A stretch of 64,000 nucleotides of DNA from Halothermothrix sp. Its GTDB lineage: Bacteria > Bacillota > Halanaerobiia > DY22613. The notes under the pieces are model-generated. The model was not told the origin of the DNA, ran no database searches, and saw only the letters and a list, made by a program, of their open reading frames with translations. The translations under genes were made by a program, and so were the position numbers. Positions 35,014 through 45,300 of this stretch are shown here, in pieces; position 1 is the first letter of the stretch; each line of letters starts with the position of its first letter. The DNA lies in assembly GCA_016841825.1 (NCBI GenBank), contig JAENYK010000005.1:62001-126000 (forward strand), written 5' to 3'.

Positions 35014-35283
35014 TTATTTCCCTCCCCAATACTTCTGTGCTTTCCTTTTCATACCCTGCACCCATTCTGCATCTAAATCCATCTCATAGTCAGCAGCAAT
35101 TTCGAAAAGAATAAATAACACATCATACACCTGATGCCTAAACCTGGTTTTATCATCAACTGCCTCTTGTAAAAGCTCTAATTCTTCTGTCAGGAGTTCA
35201 AAACGAATATTTATATTTTCTTGATCAAAACCTGCTTTTTTCAGAAATTCCCCTGCTAAATCTCTATACTTATTCAGACTCAT
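35014..35283 (-). CDS. MazG-like NTP pyrophosphohydrolase
   Basis: 89 residues, single MazG-type helical unit: the EExxE segment LTEELELLQEA and the downstream VYDVLFILFEIAADYEMD (ExxD-like). It ends RKAQKYWGG, a tail frequent in small MazG-like proteins. Probably hydrolyses a (modified) nucleoside triphosphate; substrate unknown. Confidence 0.7.
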   Translation of the reverse strand: MSLNKYRDLAGEFLKKAGFDQENINIRFELLTEELELLQEAVDDKTRFRHQVYDVLFILFEIAADYEMDLDAEWVQGMKRKAQKYWGGK

Positions 35284-35439
35284 TATACCCCTCCTTAATC
35301 AGGTGATAATCCTGCAGCTGCGAAGCGATATACGCTATCAATAATTTGAAACTATCTAATATAGTAGATTATCCATTTCTCGTATAATTCCTGCAATTAC
35401 AAGATCTCTATTAAAATCGCATACAGGATAATTGAATAG

Positions 35440-35521
35440 CTTTAGAAAGGGATTTGTTATCTTCGGAGAAGGAAACAACTATGAGGCTGGGAGATTTTCT
35501 ATGTAAAATGTCGATAAATCT
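35440..35521 (+). repeat. Repeat family B, partial copy (3' portion)
   Basis: The stretch with GAGGCTGGGAGATTTTCT and TGTCGATAAATC parallels GATGCCGGGAGATTTTCC and TGTCGTTAAATG at about 53550-53590. Confidence 0.5.
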
Positions 35522-35549
35522 TTTAATTACATTAAAAATTAAAAGAAAT

Positions 35550-35647
35550 AATGCCTGGGATACATGAAATCATTTTACTCAACCTTTTCACAAAAAGTGT
35601 GCTAAAGTATGTAACCCCAAATGATTCCATATTATATCTCCAGGCAT
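35550..35647. repeat. Imperfect inverted repeat
   Basis: ATGCCTGG...AAATCATTT on the left is matched by AAATGATT...CCAGGCAT on the right, with small offsets. It could be a long terminator-like stem after the SpoIID-like gene. Confidence 0.5.
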
Positions 35648-35686
35648 CCATATCTCTATTCTACCAGATTAGCACAATAATTATAT

Positions 35687-37909
35687 TTACCAAAGTTTGG
35701 TTAACTCAATATCCGTGTAGAAGTTATGTAAAATCTGTTCATGTGTCAAACCCTGCAAAGCCATACCTCTTGCTCCCCATTGACTCATCCCGACACCATG
35801 ACCATTTCCACCACCATAGATAGTAATATCAGTAATTAATCCATCTATATCGAAATGTAGTTCAAAGGAAGCAAATGCACTTGGTAAAATAGAATAATTG
35901 GCATAAGTGCCGCCATTATGGTAATAGAGGATAACATTATTTGCCGAGCCAGTATAAGATTTATGTGGGCGAATAACAAAACGTATATTATATTCTTTTG
36001 ATACTCTCCAGACACCATTGCTTCCCCGAATTTCTAATGTAAGAATATTGCCACCTGCACCTCTTCCAATTACTTGAACTGCTTCCAAATTACCTATTCT
36101 AAAATCAACCCCTATTGGTTCTGGTCCAACAAGAGTCTGAACAAAATCAGTCCCCAGAATTTGATCTGCATTTTCTCTGGCTACCAGATTGCTACTGACA
36201 GTATTTTCAAATTCTTCTCGTGTCAAGGTTACATGCCACCTATACCAGGAAGAGATATAGTCATATCCAGCCGTTGGCACATCTTTGAAATAATTTAGTG
36301 TTGCAGTCTCATCATTGAAGTCAGGATATTGATATCCTGGGATCTGTTGACATGCTCTCACATATGGTAGCGGAGTGCCTGGAAAACTACCCGTATTGGC
36401 GTCATGCCAGACATCCTCATTACTGGCAGTATGACCTGAAGATGTAGATGAATAATAGGCTGTAATACATTCACCGTTATGGGTCATGATAACTCCTTCA
36501 GTGCCATCAACCGCCAGAATAACATTATCTGTCTCAGGTAAGTTATTATAAACTTGAGTATTAACACTATCATCTACATTGGCACTCATACTGCCATAAC
36601 TACTTGCAAAAATCTGGTTATATGCATAAGAACGAGCAGCAATAGCCTGTGCTTTTAACGCTTCAACATCCCAGGAACCTGGCATTTCGCTGGGGACAAC
36701 TCTGTGAAGGTAATCTTTCATAGCAAGTTCATTTATTAAATATAATTTTCCATCAGTATTACTGGGAATAATCTCAAATTTTCCATCATAAGCCGGATAA
36801 CTTCCCTGTCGGGTTGTACTGTAAATAGTGGTTTGTGCGTCTAGTTCAGTACTCTCTATAAAAACTCTGCTATTAGTAAGAATACCATTATAGTAAACCT
36901 GATTGTTCAAATTTGTGAAAGTAATCTCTGTTCCCGCGGGGACAATGTCGATCACTTGCTTGCCCTGAGGGGTTTTGTTGATAACCTTTATCTCTTTATC
37001 TGATGCCATCCTAATATCAGTGAAGTCATATGACGAACTGCTTCCCACGGAGCTCAAACCACTACTTATTAACACTCTTAGATATTCAGGAGCATACTCA
37101 CCAACAACGAGCATGCATTGTACAATGTTATCGTTATCTACAAAAAGATAAACATTGTCCATACCTACAGTTAAAGAATTGTATGAGATGGGAGTAAGAT
37201 CCCACAATTGGTCAACTTTAAAAATAATCAAATTATCGCTCAAATTAAATGTACCCTGATATTCCAGCTCAATTTTATCAGAGTTGAGAAGCAATATTTT
37301 AGCTTTCGCTAATTGAAAGTTACCAATATAGACATCTTCTAAAATATTTTTTTTATGATTAACCTGTTTCTGATGTAGTGTATTATAGATTAGATGTGCC
37401 AATTCTTCACCTGTTATATAATCAAAGACATTAACTTTATTGACTTTAATTCCTAGTTTTCTGAGTGAATTAACAGCTTGAGGATCATTTTTTTTCCCAT
37501 AATCTAAGAGTTCTAGCAAAATTGCAGCAGCATCAAGATACGTAATATGTTCTAGAGATGAGTTTTCCAAAAGATTAACTGGAACAATTCCGGATTTTCT
37601 CTCATCCAGCTTTGTCAAAATACTGGCTAATAACTTCCGGGTAGCATAGTCTTCCCAGTTTACTTCCATATCCGGAATTAACCCCAACAAAGCGAGATTT
37701 TCTACATCTTTTGAATACTCACTCACTGAGAATTGAACTCCTTGCGTCGCATAGAATTCTTCCTGACTCCAAATCTGAGGCATTCCTATTTCTTCTAAAC
37801 CATCTAGTTCTACACCCAATACCTCTAACCCGGTAGCTGCAAAAACAACCCCTGAATAGAGTAAGATCAAAGTTAGAACTAGGCCTACCAACCAATAATT
37901 TTTCTTCAT
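35687..37909 (-). CDS. SpoIID/LytB-domain secreted protein
   Basis: 740 residues. Signal peptide MKKNYWLVGLVLTLILLYSG up to about residue 25. Residues 40-185 look like degenerate SLH-type repeats (LALLGLIPDMEVNWEDYATR). The SpoIID domain occupies about residues 395-735: ELAMKDYLHRVVPSEMPGSW, ALKAQAIAARSYAYNQI, and the terminal GHGVGMSQWGARGMALQG. SpoIID-type domains are lytic transglycosylases acting on denuded peptidoglycan. Size and SLH-like region suggest a cell-wall enzyme rather than SpoIID proper. Confidence 0.85.
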   Translation of the reverse strand: MKKNYWLVGLVLTLILLYSGVVFAATGLEVLGVELDGLEEIGMPQIWSQEEFYATQGVQFSVSEYSKDVENLALLGLIPDMEVNWEDYATRKLLASILTKLDERKSGIVPVNLLENSSLEHITYLDAAAILLELLDYGKKNDPQAVNSLRKLGIKVNKVNVFDYITGEELAHLIYNTLHQKQVNHKKNILEDVYIGNFQLAKAKILLLNSDKIELEYQGTFNLSDNLIIFKVDQLWDLTPISYNSLTVGMDNVYLFVDNDNIVQCMLVVGEYAPEYLRVLISSGLSSVGSSSSYDFTDIRMASDKEIKVINKTPQGKQVIDIVPAGTEITFTNLNNQVYYNGILTNSRVFIESTELDAQTTIYSTTRQGSYPAYDGKFEIIPSNTDGKLYLINELAMKDYLHRVVPSEMPGSWDVEALKAQAIAARSYAYNQIFASSYGSMSANVDDSVNTQVYNNLPETDNVILAVDGTEGVIMTHNGECITAYYSSTSSGHTASNEDVWHDANTGSFPGTPLPYVRACQQIPGYQYPDFNDETATLNYFKDVPTAGYDYISSWYRWHVTLTREEFENTVSSNLVARENADQILGTDFVQTLVGPEPIGVDFRIGNLEAVQVIGRGAGGNILTLEIRGSNGVWRVSKEYNIRFVIRPHKSYTGSANNVILYYHNGGTYANYSILPSAFASFELHFDIDGLITDITIYGGGNGHGVGMSQWGARGMALQGLTHEQILHNFYTDIELTKLW

Positions 37910-38054
37910 TAAATTCTCCCCCTTCTTTTTAAAAATGGTATATTTTATTTTTATATTAATAAATTCTCCAAATACTATATTTTACCTGCCTATGTAATAA
38001 AATTTTTTTATTTATTTGCGAGACACAAGAAATTTATTTACTCAATTCAAATAG

Positions 38055-38172
38055 GATTAACAGTAAGCTGCCGATCTTCATGTTTACGATTTTGGAAGGA
38101 GTGCATCACAGGAGTAAGCACTATTTAGTTATTTATGCTTCCACCTATAGAAACTAGACAACTTCTCTTCTG
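38055..38172 (+). repeat. Repeat family B copy
   Basis: ATTAACAGTAAGCTG, then GTAAGCACTATTTAGTTATTTAT and CCACCTAT, in the same order as at 44450-44568 and 53441-53592. Family A copy 2 follows 165 bp later. Confidence 0.65.
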
Positions 38173-38206
38173 AATACATTACGAAATACTTTGCTCTAAT
38201 ATGAAT

Positions 38207-38249
38207 CTGATTACTTATTAGGATATCATTTGTCCGAATAAGTAATCAG
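38207..38249. repeat. Inverted repeat between B and A copies
   Basis: CTGATTACTTATTaGGA/TCCgAATAAGTAATCAG around a 9-nt loop. Confidence 0.6.
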
Positions 38250-38336
38250 ATAACATCGTAAATCCAAACAAAATAAAAAAAGACAGATCTCTGGTGCTAC
38301 CCAGTAAATTAACATCTTTTTTACCACTTTTATTAT

Positions 38337-38449
38337 TCTAAGTTCTCTGACTCTCACTTCTATAAGCAGAAGCTGTCTTGTTCTACTTCAGGTGGGGTTG
38401 AATCTCCATCTGGAAGCCCCGAAGTTCAGCTTTAGCTGAACGAGTTTAC
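38337..38449 (+). repeat. Repeat family A, copy 2
   Basis: Starts TCTAAGTTCTCTGACT, contains the ACTTCAGGTGGGG...CTCCA hairpin and the perfect GTTCAGCTTTAGCTGAAC hairpin, ends GAGTTTAC. Confidence 0.75.
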
Positions 38450-38493
38450 ATTCTATAATATACTTAATATATAATATCTGTATTGTAAGAAAT

Positions 38494-38539
38494 CAAAAAA
38501 GCATCAAACAAAGTTTTTTGTAATAACTTTGTTTGATGC
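38494..38539 (-). terminator. Terminator of the hydABC operon
   Basis: GCATCAAACAAAGTT/AACTTTGTTTGATGC, perfect 15-bp arms; on the leftward strand a run of T's follows. Confidence 0.9.
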
Positions 38540-38573
38540 AAATACGCCTGAATGTTATTATTCGTTTCACCTT

Positions 38574-40370
38574 TTACACTCTTGCTGGTTCTTTCTTGCA
38601 TAGATCATGTGGTGTTCGTCCATACATTGGACGTTTGGTATAGCTACTGTGAAATAGTTGGCGAGACCGTTCTCCCATGGGTTCACCCAGATATTCAGCA
38701 TATAGCTTTTTGACCCAGGGATTATTATGGGCTGTTCGGACTTCTTTCGACTCGTCCTCTCTAAACAGTGCATTTCCACGTTGACCACCTGCATCAACCT
38801 GCATATACCATTTATCTTTGTGACTATAGATTGGTTGACCACCACCACTTACACACCCACCTGGGCAGGCCATAATCTCAACCAGATCTACTTTTAATTC
38901 GCCCGCCAGTATTCTGTCGATCATATGTCTGGCATTACCTAATCCTCTGGCTACTGCAAATCGCATCTTTTCTCCTCTAATTTCGATATCAATGGAGGTG
39001 TAGCTATCTGAACGAATAGCTTTGTATTGGTCAGCCCGCATAGCTTCACCTGTTAATTTGTTATAAACAGTCCGTAAAGTAGCTTCCATCACTCCACCCC
39101 CTGCTCCAAAGATTACCCCTGCACCACTGGCATACCCCATAGGTTCATCATATTCAGAATCAGATAAATTTGGTAGATCAATTCCGGCTTGCTTGATGAT
39201 CTGTCCCAACTCTCTGGTTGTCAATACAGCATCAACTGCCCGTAAACCATTGACAGTCATTTCAGGTCTGCGAGCTTCAAATTTTTTTGCAATACAGGGC
39301 ATTGTGGATACACAGAAAATATTATTTGGATCAATTCCAACCATTTCTGCGTAATAGGTCTTAGATAGAGCACCAAAAACCTGTTGCGGAGAACGAACCG
39401 TAGACAGGTGTGGCAATAGTTCAGGATAAAAATTCTCTGCAAATTTGACCCAACCGGGACAACAGGATGTGAATTGAGGTAATCTTTTCCTTTCTGCAAA
39501 CCGATGAATAAATTCTGTTCCTTCTTCCATCACGACAACATCTGCTCCAAAACAATCATCAAATACTCGATCGAACCCCAATCTCTTTAAGGCAGTAACC
39601 AGTTTCCCCGTAACTAAAGAACCTATAGGCATGCCGAACATTTCACCTATGGTTGATCTGATCGAAGGAGCTGTCTGTATAACTACATGTTTATTAGGGT
39701 CGGCTAATGCTTCCCAAACCAGCTCTGTATCTTGACGCTGTTCGTGTAAAGCACCGGTTGGGCAAACAAGAATACATTGACCGCAATATGTACAGGGAGT
39801 ATCGATTTGACTGTCATTCATTGCGGGTGCTGCAAAAGAATGAAAACCTCGCTCATTAATATCATAGATACTGGCTGTGACAACTTCTTTGCAGACTGTT
39901 ATACACCGGCGACACATGATACATTTTTCAGGTTCTCTGACTATACTTGGAGATAGATCATCTATTGGAATCCTACGTCTTTCTCCAGTATAACGAAATC
40001 CCCGTACATCGTACTTGGCAGCCAGACTCTGAAGTTCACAATTTTGATTGGCAATGCAGGTTAGACAAGTATTGGGATGATCTGATAATAATAACTCAAT
40101 CATCTGCTTTCTGGCTTTAATTACTCTGGGAGTAGAAGTTTTGACCCTCATTCCCTCTTTGATTTCATAGACACAGGAAGCTCCGAGTTTGGGATCACCT
40201 TCAACCTCTACTAAACATACCCGGCAGGCCCCTTCCACATTGATATCTTTTAAATAACACAATGTGGGAATATCTATACCAATCTGCTTAGCTGCCTCCA
40301 GTATGGTAGTTCCTTCTTCTGCCTGGACTTTTTGACCATCTATCTCTAAACTAATCTTTTTTTTACTCAT
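38574..40370 (-). CDS. hydA: [FeFe]-hydrogenase catalytic subunit (HydA/HndD)
   Basis: 598 residues. N-terminal 2Fe-2S domain (CYLKDINVEGACRVCLVEVEG), His-ligated and 4Fe-4S clusters (CLTCIANQNCELQ, CIMCRRCITVCKEV, CTYCGQCILVCPTGA), then the H-cluster domain with L1 FTSCCPGWVKF, L2 MPCIAKKFEARRPE and L3 MACPGGCVSGGGQP. Produces H2 from NADH and reduced ferredoxin as part of a trimer with the next two genes, the arrangement of electron-bifurcating enzymes. Its start overlaps hydB by 4 bp. Confidence 0.95.
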   Translation of the reverse strand: MSKKKISLEIDGQKVQAEEGTTILEAAKQIGIDIPTLCYLKDINVEGACRVCLVEVEGDPKLGASCVYEIKEGMRVKTSTPRVIKARKQMIELLLSDHPNTCLTCIANQNCELQSLAAKYDVRGFRYTGERRRIPIDDLSPSIVREPEKCIMCRRCITVCKEVVTASIYDINERGFHSFAAPAMNDSQIDTPCTYCGQCILVCPTGALHEQRQDTELVWEALADPNKHVVIQTAPSIRSTIGEMFGMPIGSLVTGKLVTALKRLGFDRVFDDCFGADVVVMEEGTEFIHRFAERKRLPQFTSCCPGWVKFAENFYPELLPHLSTVRSPQQVFGALSKTYYAEMVGIDPNNIFCVSTMPCIAKKFEARRPEMTVNGLRAVDAVLTTRELGQIIKQAGIDLPNLSDSEYDEPMGYASGAGVIFGAGGGVMEATLRTVYNKLTGEAMRADQYKAIRSDSYTSIDIEIRGEKMRFAVARGLGNARHMIDRILAGELKVDLVEIMACPGGCVSGGGQPIYSHKDKWYMQVDAGGQRGNALFREDESKEVRTAHNNPWVKKLYAEYLGEPMGERSRQLFHSSYTKRPMYGRTPHDLCKKEPARV

Positions 40371-42208
40371 CTAACCCCTCCTATTGAGAGATGCTTTCTA
40401 CTTTCCCCTCTAGTTATTGCTCCTACTGGACATTTTTCATAACAGAGTCCACATTTTTTACAGGCTTCGGAGTCGATCTGATGTGGTTTTCGCTTTTCAC
40501 CTTTGATTACATTTTCAGGGCAAACTTTTGCACACAAACCACATCCTGTACAGGTTTCTGGATCAATTCTATATTTTGGTTTTATATTGCAGACACCTGC
40601 AGGACAATAGCGATCAAGAATGTGAGCTTCATACTCATCCCGAAAATATTTCATCGTACTCAATACTGGATTCGGAGCTGATAAACCTAATCCACATAGA
40701 GATGTATCCTTAATTAATACCGAAAGAGATTCCAACTCTTCAAGATCTTCCTCCTGACCTTCACCATCAACAATCCTCATCAGAATCTCTAGCATCCGTT
40801 TGGTCCCGACTCTACATGGAGTACACTTACCACAAGATTCATCCTGGGTAAAATCTAGATAGAATTTGGCTATATCTACCATACAGGAGGTCTCATCCAT
40901 AATAACCAGTCCCCCCGAACCGACCATGGCTCCTATCTCAAGTAAACTATCATAATCTAAAGGAATATCCAGGTGTTCTCTGGTTAGAACTCCACCTGAC
41001 GGTCCGCCAATTTGAGCAGCTTTGAACTCTCTTTCATCAGGAATACCTCCACCAAGATCAAAAACAATAGTTCGTAGAGTTGTACCCATCGGTACTTCGA
41101 TTAAACCAGTATTGTTAATATCTCCTGTTAGGGCAAAAACTTTAGTTCCTGGACTCTTCTCAGTACCATACTGGCGGTACCAATCTCCCCCTTTAAGGAT
41201 GATTATGGGTATGTTAGCTAATGTTTCTACATTGTTAATTAATGTGGGTTTATTCCAGAGACCTTTTTGTGCCGGAAATGGAGGTTTAGGGCGTGGATGA
41301 CCTCTGTGTCCCATTACCGAATTCATTAATGCTGTCTCTTCACCACAGACAAATGCTCCAGCACCGATACGAATCTCTATATCGAAGCTAAAATCAGAAT
41401 CAAAGATATTGTTACCCAACGCACCATAGCGTTTAGCTATCTTAATTGCTGCATCTAACCTTTCAACTGCCAGTCCGTACTCAGCCCGCACATAGACATA
41501 ACCTTGTCTTGATCCAATTGCAAAACCCGCTATGGCCATAGCTTCCAGCACCGAATGCGGATCTCCTTCCAAAATACTTCGATCCATAAATGCCCCAGGA
41601 TCACCTTCGTCTGCATTGCAGATCACATATTTGGTATCCATTTTTTTGTTTTTCAACTCAGATTTTCGGGTTAGTTCCCATTTGATACCTGTGGGGAATC
41701 CGCCACCTCCCCGACCACGCAAACCAGATCTTTTGACAGTTTCAATTACCTGTTCCGGGGTCATCTGATGCAGTACTTGAGTTAATGCCTGATAGCCACC
41801 TGTCGCCAGGTAATCCTCGATCTGTACCGGGTTAATAAATCCACAATTACGTAGAGCGATTTTTATCTGATTTTTAAAAAAAGATATTTCATTTAATGTA
41901 GCCTTTTTTTCTCCGGTTTCAGGAACTTCATAAAGGAATTTTTCTACAATCTGTCCATTAATCAGATGCTCTTGGACAATTTGTTTAACATCGTCTGGGG
42001 TAAGACCGTGATACATTATCTCTTCAGGAGAGACAATTATCTTGGGTCCCAGTTCACAACTACCGATACATCCGGTTTCAATTACTCGATATTGAGATTC
42101 TAGATTATTTTTGTGTAACTCTTCTCTTAAAGTCTCAGCTATTCCTTTGGCTTTGGCAGAAAGGCATGCTGAGCCTGTGCAGACAAGTAAATGCATTTTT
42201 GTAGTCAA
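40367..42208 (-). CDS. hydB: Hydrogenase NADH-binding flavoprotein subunit (HydB/HndC, NuoF-like)
   Basis: About 613 residues. N-terminal thioredoxin-like 2Fe-2S domain (CTGSACLSAKAKG, CIGSCELGPK), NuoF-type FMN/NADH domain (RGRGGGGFPTGIKWE, CNADEGDPGAFMDR), 4Fe-4S motif ESCGKCTPCRVGT, and two C-terminal ferredoxin clusters (CTGCGLCAKVCPE, CKKCGLCYEKCPVGA). Start is probably the TTG at 42208 with GGGGGAAAG before it; ATG 42196 and the longer frame from 42226 are alternatives. Confidence 0.93.
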   Translation of the reverse strand: MTTKMHLLVCTGSACLSAKAKGIAETLREELHKNNLESQYRVIETGCIGSCELGPKIIVSPEEIMYHGLTPDDVKQIVQEHLINGQIVEKFLYEVPETGEKKATLNEISFFKNQIKIALRNCGFINPVQIEDYLATGGYQALTQVLHQMTPEQVIETVKRSGLRGRGGGGFPTGIKWELTRKSELKNKKMDTKYVICNADEGDPGAFMDRSILEGDPHSVLEAMAIAGFAIGSRQGYVYVRAEYGLAVERLDAAIKIAKRYGALGNNIFDSDFSFDIEIRIGAGAFVCGEETALMNSVMGHRGHPRPKPPFPAQKGLWNKPTLINNVETLANIPIIILKGGDWYRQYGTEKSPGTKVFALTGDINNTGLIEVPMGTTLRTIVFDLGGGIPDEREFKAAQIGGPSGGVLTREHLDIPLDYDSLLEIGAMVGSGGLVIMDETSCMVDIAKFYLDFTQDESCGKCTPCRVGTKRMLEILMRIVDGEGQEEDLEELESLSVLIKDTSLCGLGLSAPNPVLSTMKYFRDEYEAHILDRYCPAGVCNIKPKYRIDPETCTGCGLCAKVCPENVIKGEKRKPHQIDSEACKKCGLCYEKCPVGAITRGESRKHLSIGGVR

Positions 42209-42225
42209 AATCTTTCCCCCTTTCA

Positions 42226-42771
42226 TTAATACTTAGTTAAAATTTCTGAAATCTGTTCTGCTGTAATATTTCCATGAACATCATCACCTATCTTAATGAT
42301 CGGAGCCAGTGAACAAGCCCCTAAGCAACGGGTAGTCTCCAGAGTGTATTTACCATCTTCAGTAGTTTCACCAGGTTCGATACCTAACTGGGATTTGAGT
42401 TTTTCCAAAATCTTGCCTGAACCTTTTACATAGCAGGCTGTTCCCATGCAGACTTCGATAGTATATTCTCCTCTAGGTTGTACAGTAAAAAGTGAATAGA
42501 AGCTGACTACTCCATAAACTTCTGCAAAAGGAACTCCTAAACGTTCTGCGACATAGATCTGTACATCCCGAGACAGATGACCAAATATTTTCTGTGCCTG
42601 ATGTAGAACAGTAACCAGTGATCCTTCTACGTCTTCATACTCATCTAAAACTAGATCAAGCTTTTCATACTTTTCATCATCCTTGACTATTACAGTTTGT
42701 TGTAAGTCATTGTCTTTATATTTGACAGGGTGAGTTTTTTTGGTTGATTTATTTTGTTCTTCTACTCGCAT
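42226..42771 (-). CDS. hydC: Hydrogenase 2Fe-2S subunit (HydC/HndA, NuoE-like)
   Basis: 181 residues from ATG 42771, chosen for the AGGAGGG directly upstream. NuoE-like thioredoxin fold with the four-Cys 2Fe-2S site CMGTACYVKG and CLGACSLAP; YGVVSFYSLFTVQPRGEY is family-typical. An N-terminal extension of about 35 basic/acidic residues is present. First gene of hydCBA; electron entry from NADH. Confidence 0.93.
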   Translation of the reverse strand: MRVEEQNKSTKKTHPVKYKDNDLQQTVIVKDDEKYEKLDLVLDEYEDVEGSLVTVLHQAQKIFGHLSRDVQIYVAERLGVPFAEVYGVVSFYSLFTVQPRGEYTIEVCMGTACYVKGSGKILEKLKSQLGIEPGETTEDGKYTLETTRCLGACSLAPIIKIGDDVHGNITAEQISEILTKY

Positions 42772-43005
42772 TAGATCCCTCCTTGTCGTTAGCATAAATA
42801 ATTATTACATAAAGATAGTATGTGCTAAAATCAAGTAAAAAACTACTTGAGAGAATATTTTAGCGATTTAGGAAGGAAAGTCTCCCAATTTATAAGATGA
42901 AAGTATAAATAGCCGAATTCATTCGAGGTATACATCTCTCTTTAAAGTTATTAATCTTAAGAATTAACAGCTTACTGTCAATTCGTAAGACTAATATACC
43001 GATAT

Positions 43006-43064
43006 AATAAAAAAGGTGATAGGTTACTAACTATCAGAATTAGTAACCTATCACCTTTTTTATT
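43006..43064. terminator. Strong bidirectional terminator
   Basis: Arms of more than 20 bp (AAAAAAGGTGATAGGTTACT and its complement) with A/T runs, just after the lipoprotein gene. Confidence 0.9.
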
Positions 43065-43077
43065 ATAGGTTTCATAA

Positions 43078-44358
43078 CTAGTGCAAATTAATTTTTTTAA
43101 AGAACATCGTATCAATAGTAGTTTCGACAGAGGTTTGCTGGTTAACTGTGTCATCCTGTTCTAGGAAAGATTCCACAAACATATAAACAGTATCATCATA
43201 AGCGATTAAATCAAAAATAGCTTTCTCAATGGAAAATTCAACAAACCGATGATTAGGATCAAAAACTACCTCCACATAATCGTTATATGTCGTTACCATC
43301 TCACCATTTTTTAAATATTTGACAGTAACTGTTTCACCATAAACATCATAGGTAGCAGTAACATCTATAACTTCCTTGTACATCTGGTTCGTATCTCCAA
43401 ACTGCATCTCAATTACCATTTGACACGCAGCATCACCATCATCATGCAATTCTTTAAATCTATCGTCCATCTTTATTGCAAAATAATACTTATCTGCAGC
43501 TCTGGCGCCATAAGAACTGACTAAATCATAGCCTACATTATAGGTATCGAGTGGGATTATAGTATTGGAGACATATTCCGAAAAATCGTCAGTAGGGTCA
43601 TTTTGCAGTAACATATCACGATCCCAGTCGCCGCTTAATCCGTCAAGATTAATATACTCATCATTTTCGAGAGTTGTCTCCGAGATCAGGTCTTCCCGGG
43701 TATCTAAAATCAGACTATCATAATTCTCTTCATATACTAGAGATTCATATACTGTCTTGACATCGAAATAGGCGGCAAATCCCCCAGCTAGAAACCAATC
43801 TTCAGGAGGGTCTGTTAACAGTTGATTCTTTAACTCAGGTCTGTCTATCAGATTGTCTTCAATCACCTGCAGGCCACTCGTGAATATTGACATAAAATCT
43901 CTATTACTCAGATCACTGGCCCAGGTAGAACTGGTATTACCTAGATAACCGAAAGCCCGATCAGCCAAAATATCGTATAGCATAGTAGAAGACGGGGTCA
44001 CTTCAACAGTAGCCTGTTCATTAGTGATCACAGTAGGGGCTGAAAAATCAACCAAGACTCCACTACCTGCATCAGCACGAACAGAAACTAAGAGTTTCTT
44101 ATCGTCTGGTAGGTTTGATACTGTAAAAGATCCATTCTGACCAATTTTGCTGGTAGTTTCAATATCTCTACTACCATCTGGTTTAATTGCAAAAACATAG
44201 ACATCAGACCCGACAGGAGCATAGGTAGTTCTGTCAAAAGTATAGTCTATGTACGCTGTTCCTTCAATAACCCCTGTACGTAAATTTGAACCACAGCCAA
44301 CTAACATAAACAAAAATGTCAGTAAAACAGTTACAAAAATTAATTTATTTTTTTGCAT
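43078..44358 (-). CDS. Putative lipoprotein of unknown function
   Basis: 426 residues. Signal peptide with lipobox LFMLVGC (Cys about residue 22). Residues 30-120 resemble a carboxypeptidase-regulatory-like beta domain (GTAYIDYTF...PVGSDVYVFAIKPDGS, GSFTVSNLPDDKKLLV). The rest is acidic and unrecognised. Surface-exposed, cell-envelope anchored by inference. Confidence 0.65.
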   Translation of the reverse strand: MQKNKLIFVTVLLTFLFMLVGCGSNLRTGVIEGTAYIDYTFDRTTYAPVGSDVYVFAIKPDGSRDIETTSKIGQNGSFTVSNLPDDKKLLVSVRADAGSGVLVDFSAPTVITNEQATVEVTPSSTMLYDILADRAFGYLGNTSSTWASDLSNRDFMSIFTSGLQVIEDNLIDRPELKNQLLTDPPEDWFLAGGFAAYFDVKTVYESLVYEENYDSLILDTREDLISETTLENDEYINLDGLSGDWDRDMLLQNDPTDDFSEYVSNTIIPLDTYNVGYDLVSSYGARAADKYYFAIKMDDRFKELHDDGDAACQMVIEMQFGDTNQMYKEVIDVTATYDVYGETVTVKYLKNGEMVTTYNDYVEVVFDPNHRFVEFSIEKAIFDLIAYDDTVYMFVESFLEQDDTVNQQTSVETTIDTMFFKKINLH

Positions 44359-44449
44359 ATCAATAACCTCCTTTACTACATTAATTATTCGAGAAATTAT
44401 CTCATCTTTCCTGCTGTTTCAGCACTGTAAAATTATTTTCTTGACATTT

Positions 44450-44568
44450 AGTCGCACTGACAGCAAGCCGTTAATGCTTGGGCTTAACGACTTCCGGAGA
44501 GAATTCGTACCTCCACTAAAGTAAACGCTATTTAGTTATTTATTCCCACCTATGAAGCCCAGGAACAT
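44450..44568 (+). repeat. Repeat family B copy
   Basis: GTCGCACTGACAGCAAGCCG, TTAATGC, CTTAACGACTTCCGGAGA and AGTAAACGCTATTTAGTTAT align in order with 53441-53592. Confidence 0.7.
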
Positions 44569-44599
44569 ATCTTTTAAATTGCCATTAAGGACACTATCA

Positions 44600-45217
44600 T
44601 TATATTTGTTGACAAACAGTCCTGAGAAAGAAATCTCTAAAACCTTTACTTTGACTACTGTAATTCGTCTCATCTGATTTTAAATCCATATAGTATTTTC
44701 CTGTTTCAATATGTACAGAAATCGAATCTAAGGGAAAACCAGCAGTCTTCTTTGGATGAACCCTGGATGTAAGCAGAAAAGGAATTGAGACAATGTCATC
44801 ACCATTATATTCAAATATGTGTTCTTCATCAAGTACCAGGCAGATGGCATTCTTATATCTGGCAACTACCTCACCACCAAATTCTGCAGCCAGACCTGAA
44901 TAATATTCGATCATTGCTTCATCTGTTAATTCTTTGCCATTGACCCTTCTCACATGAACACCTGGTTGAATCTGAGCATCCAGCCCATCAATATATAAAC
45001 CAGAATCGCAGGAAAATACCGGTATTCCAAACTCCTGATAGTATGCTAAGGCTTTGATTTTGGCGTTTTCCAATGGATCTTTGCCATCTTCTGTAACTGT
45101 AAGCTGAAGGTTAAGGTCAAGATCGTTCAAACCGATAATCTCTAAACCTAAGCCCTCAACCACCTCTCGCATATATTCAAGTTTTCCAAAATTTCCTGTA
45201 CCAAATAACAACTTCAT
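44600..45217 (-). CDS. Non-canonical purine NTP pyrophosphatase (RdgB/HAM1 family)
   Basis: 205 residues. FGTGNFGKLEYMREVV replaces the usual TxNxxK start, VTEDGKDPLENAKIKALAYY, SCDSGLYIDGL (usual ADDSGL) and PGVHVRRV are present. Removes ITP/XTP or related damaged nucleotides. Somewhat divergent in the first motif and at the C-terminus. Start at ATG 45217 (GGAAAGG 9 bp upstream). Confidence 0.8.
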   Translation of the reverse strand: MKLLFGTGNFGKLEYMREVVEGLGLEIIGLNDLDLNLQLTVTEDGKDPLENAKIKALAYYQEFGIPVFSCDSGLYIDGLDAQIQPGVHVRRVNGKELTDEAMIEYYSGLAAEFGGEVVARYKNAICLVLDEEHIFEYNGDDIVSIPFLLTSRVHPKKTAGFPLDSISVHIETGKYYMDLKSDETNYSSQSKGFRDFFLRTVCQQI

Positions 45218-45300
45218 AATAATCAACCTTTCCTATAACCTTTTACTATATCTTTCGATCAATATCATATAATTCCTTCAGAAATGCTGCATTTAGAATA

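Larger units (their letters stand above)
35284..35686. other. Intergenic region with a repeat-family-B fragment and an inverted repeat
   Basis: No gene is supported; the plus-strand frame at 35551-35823 mostly shadows the SpoIID-like gene. See the entries at 35440-35521 and 35550-35647. Confidence 0.5.
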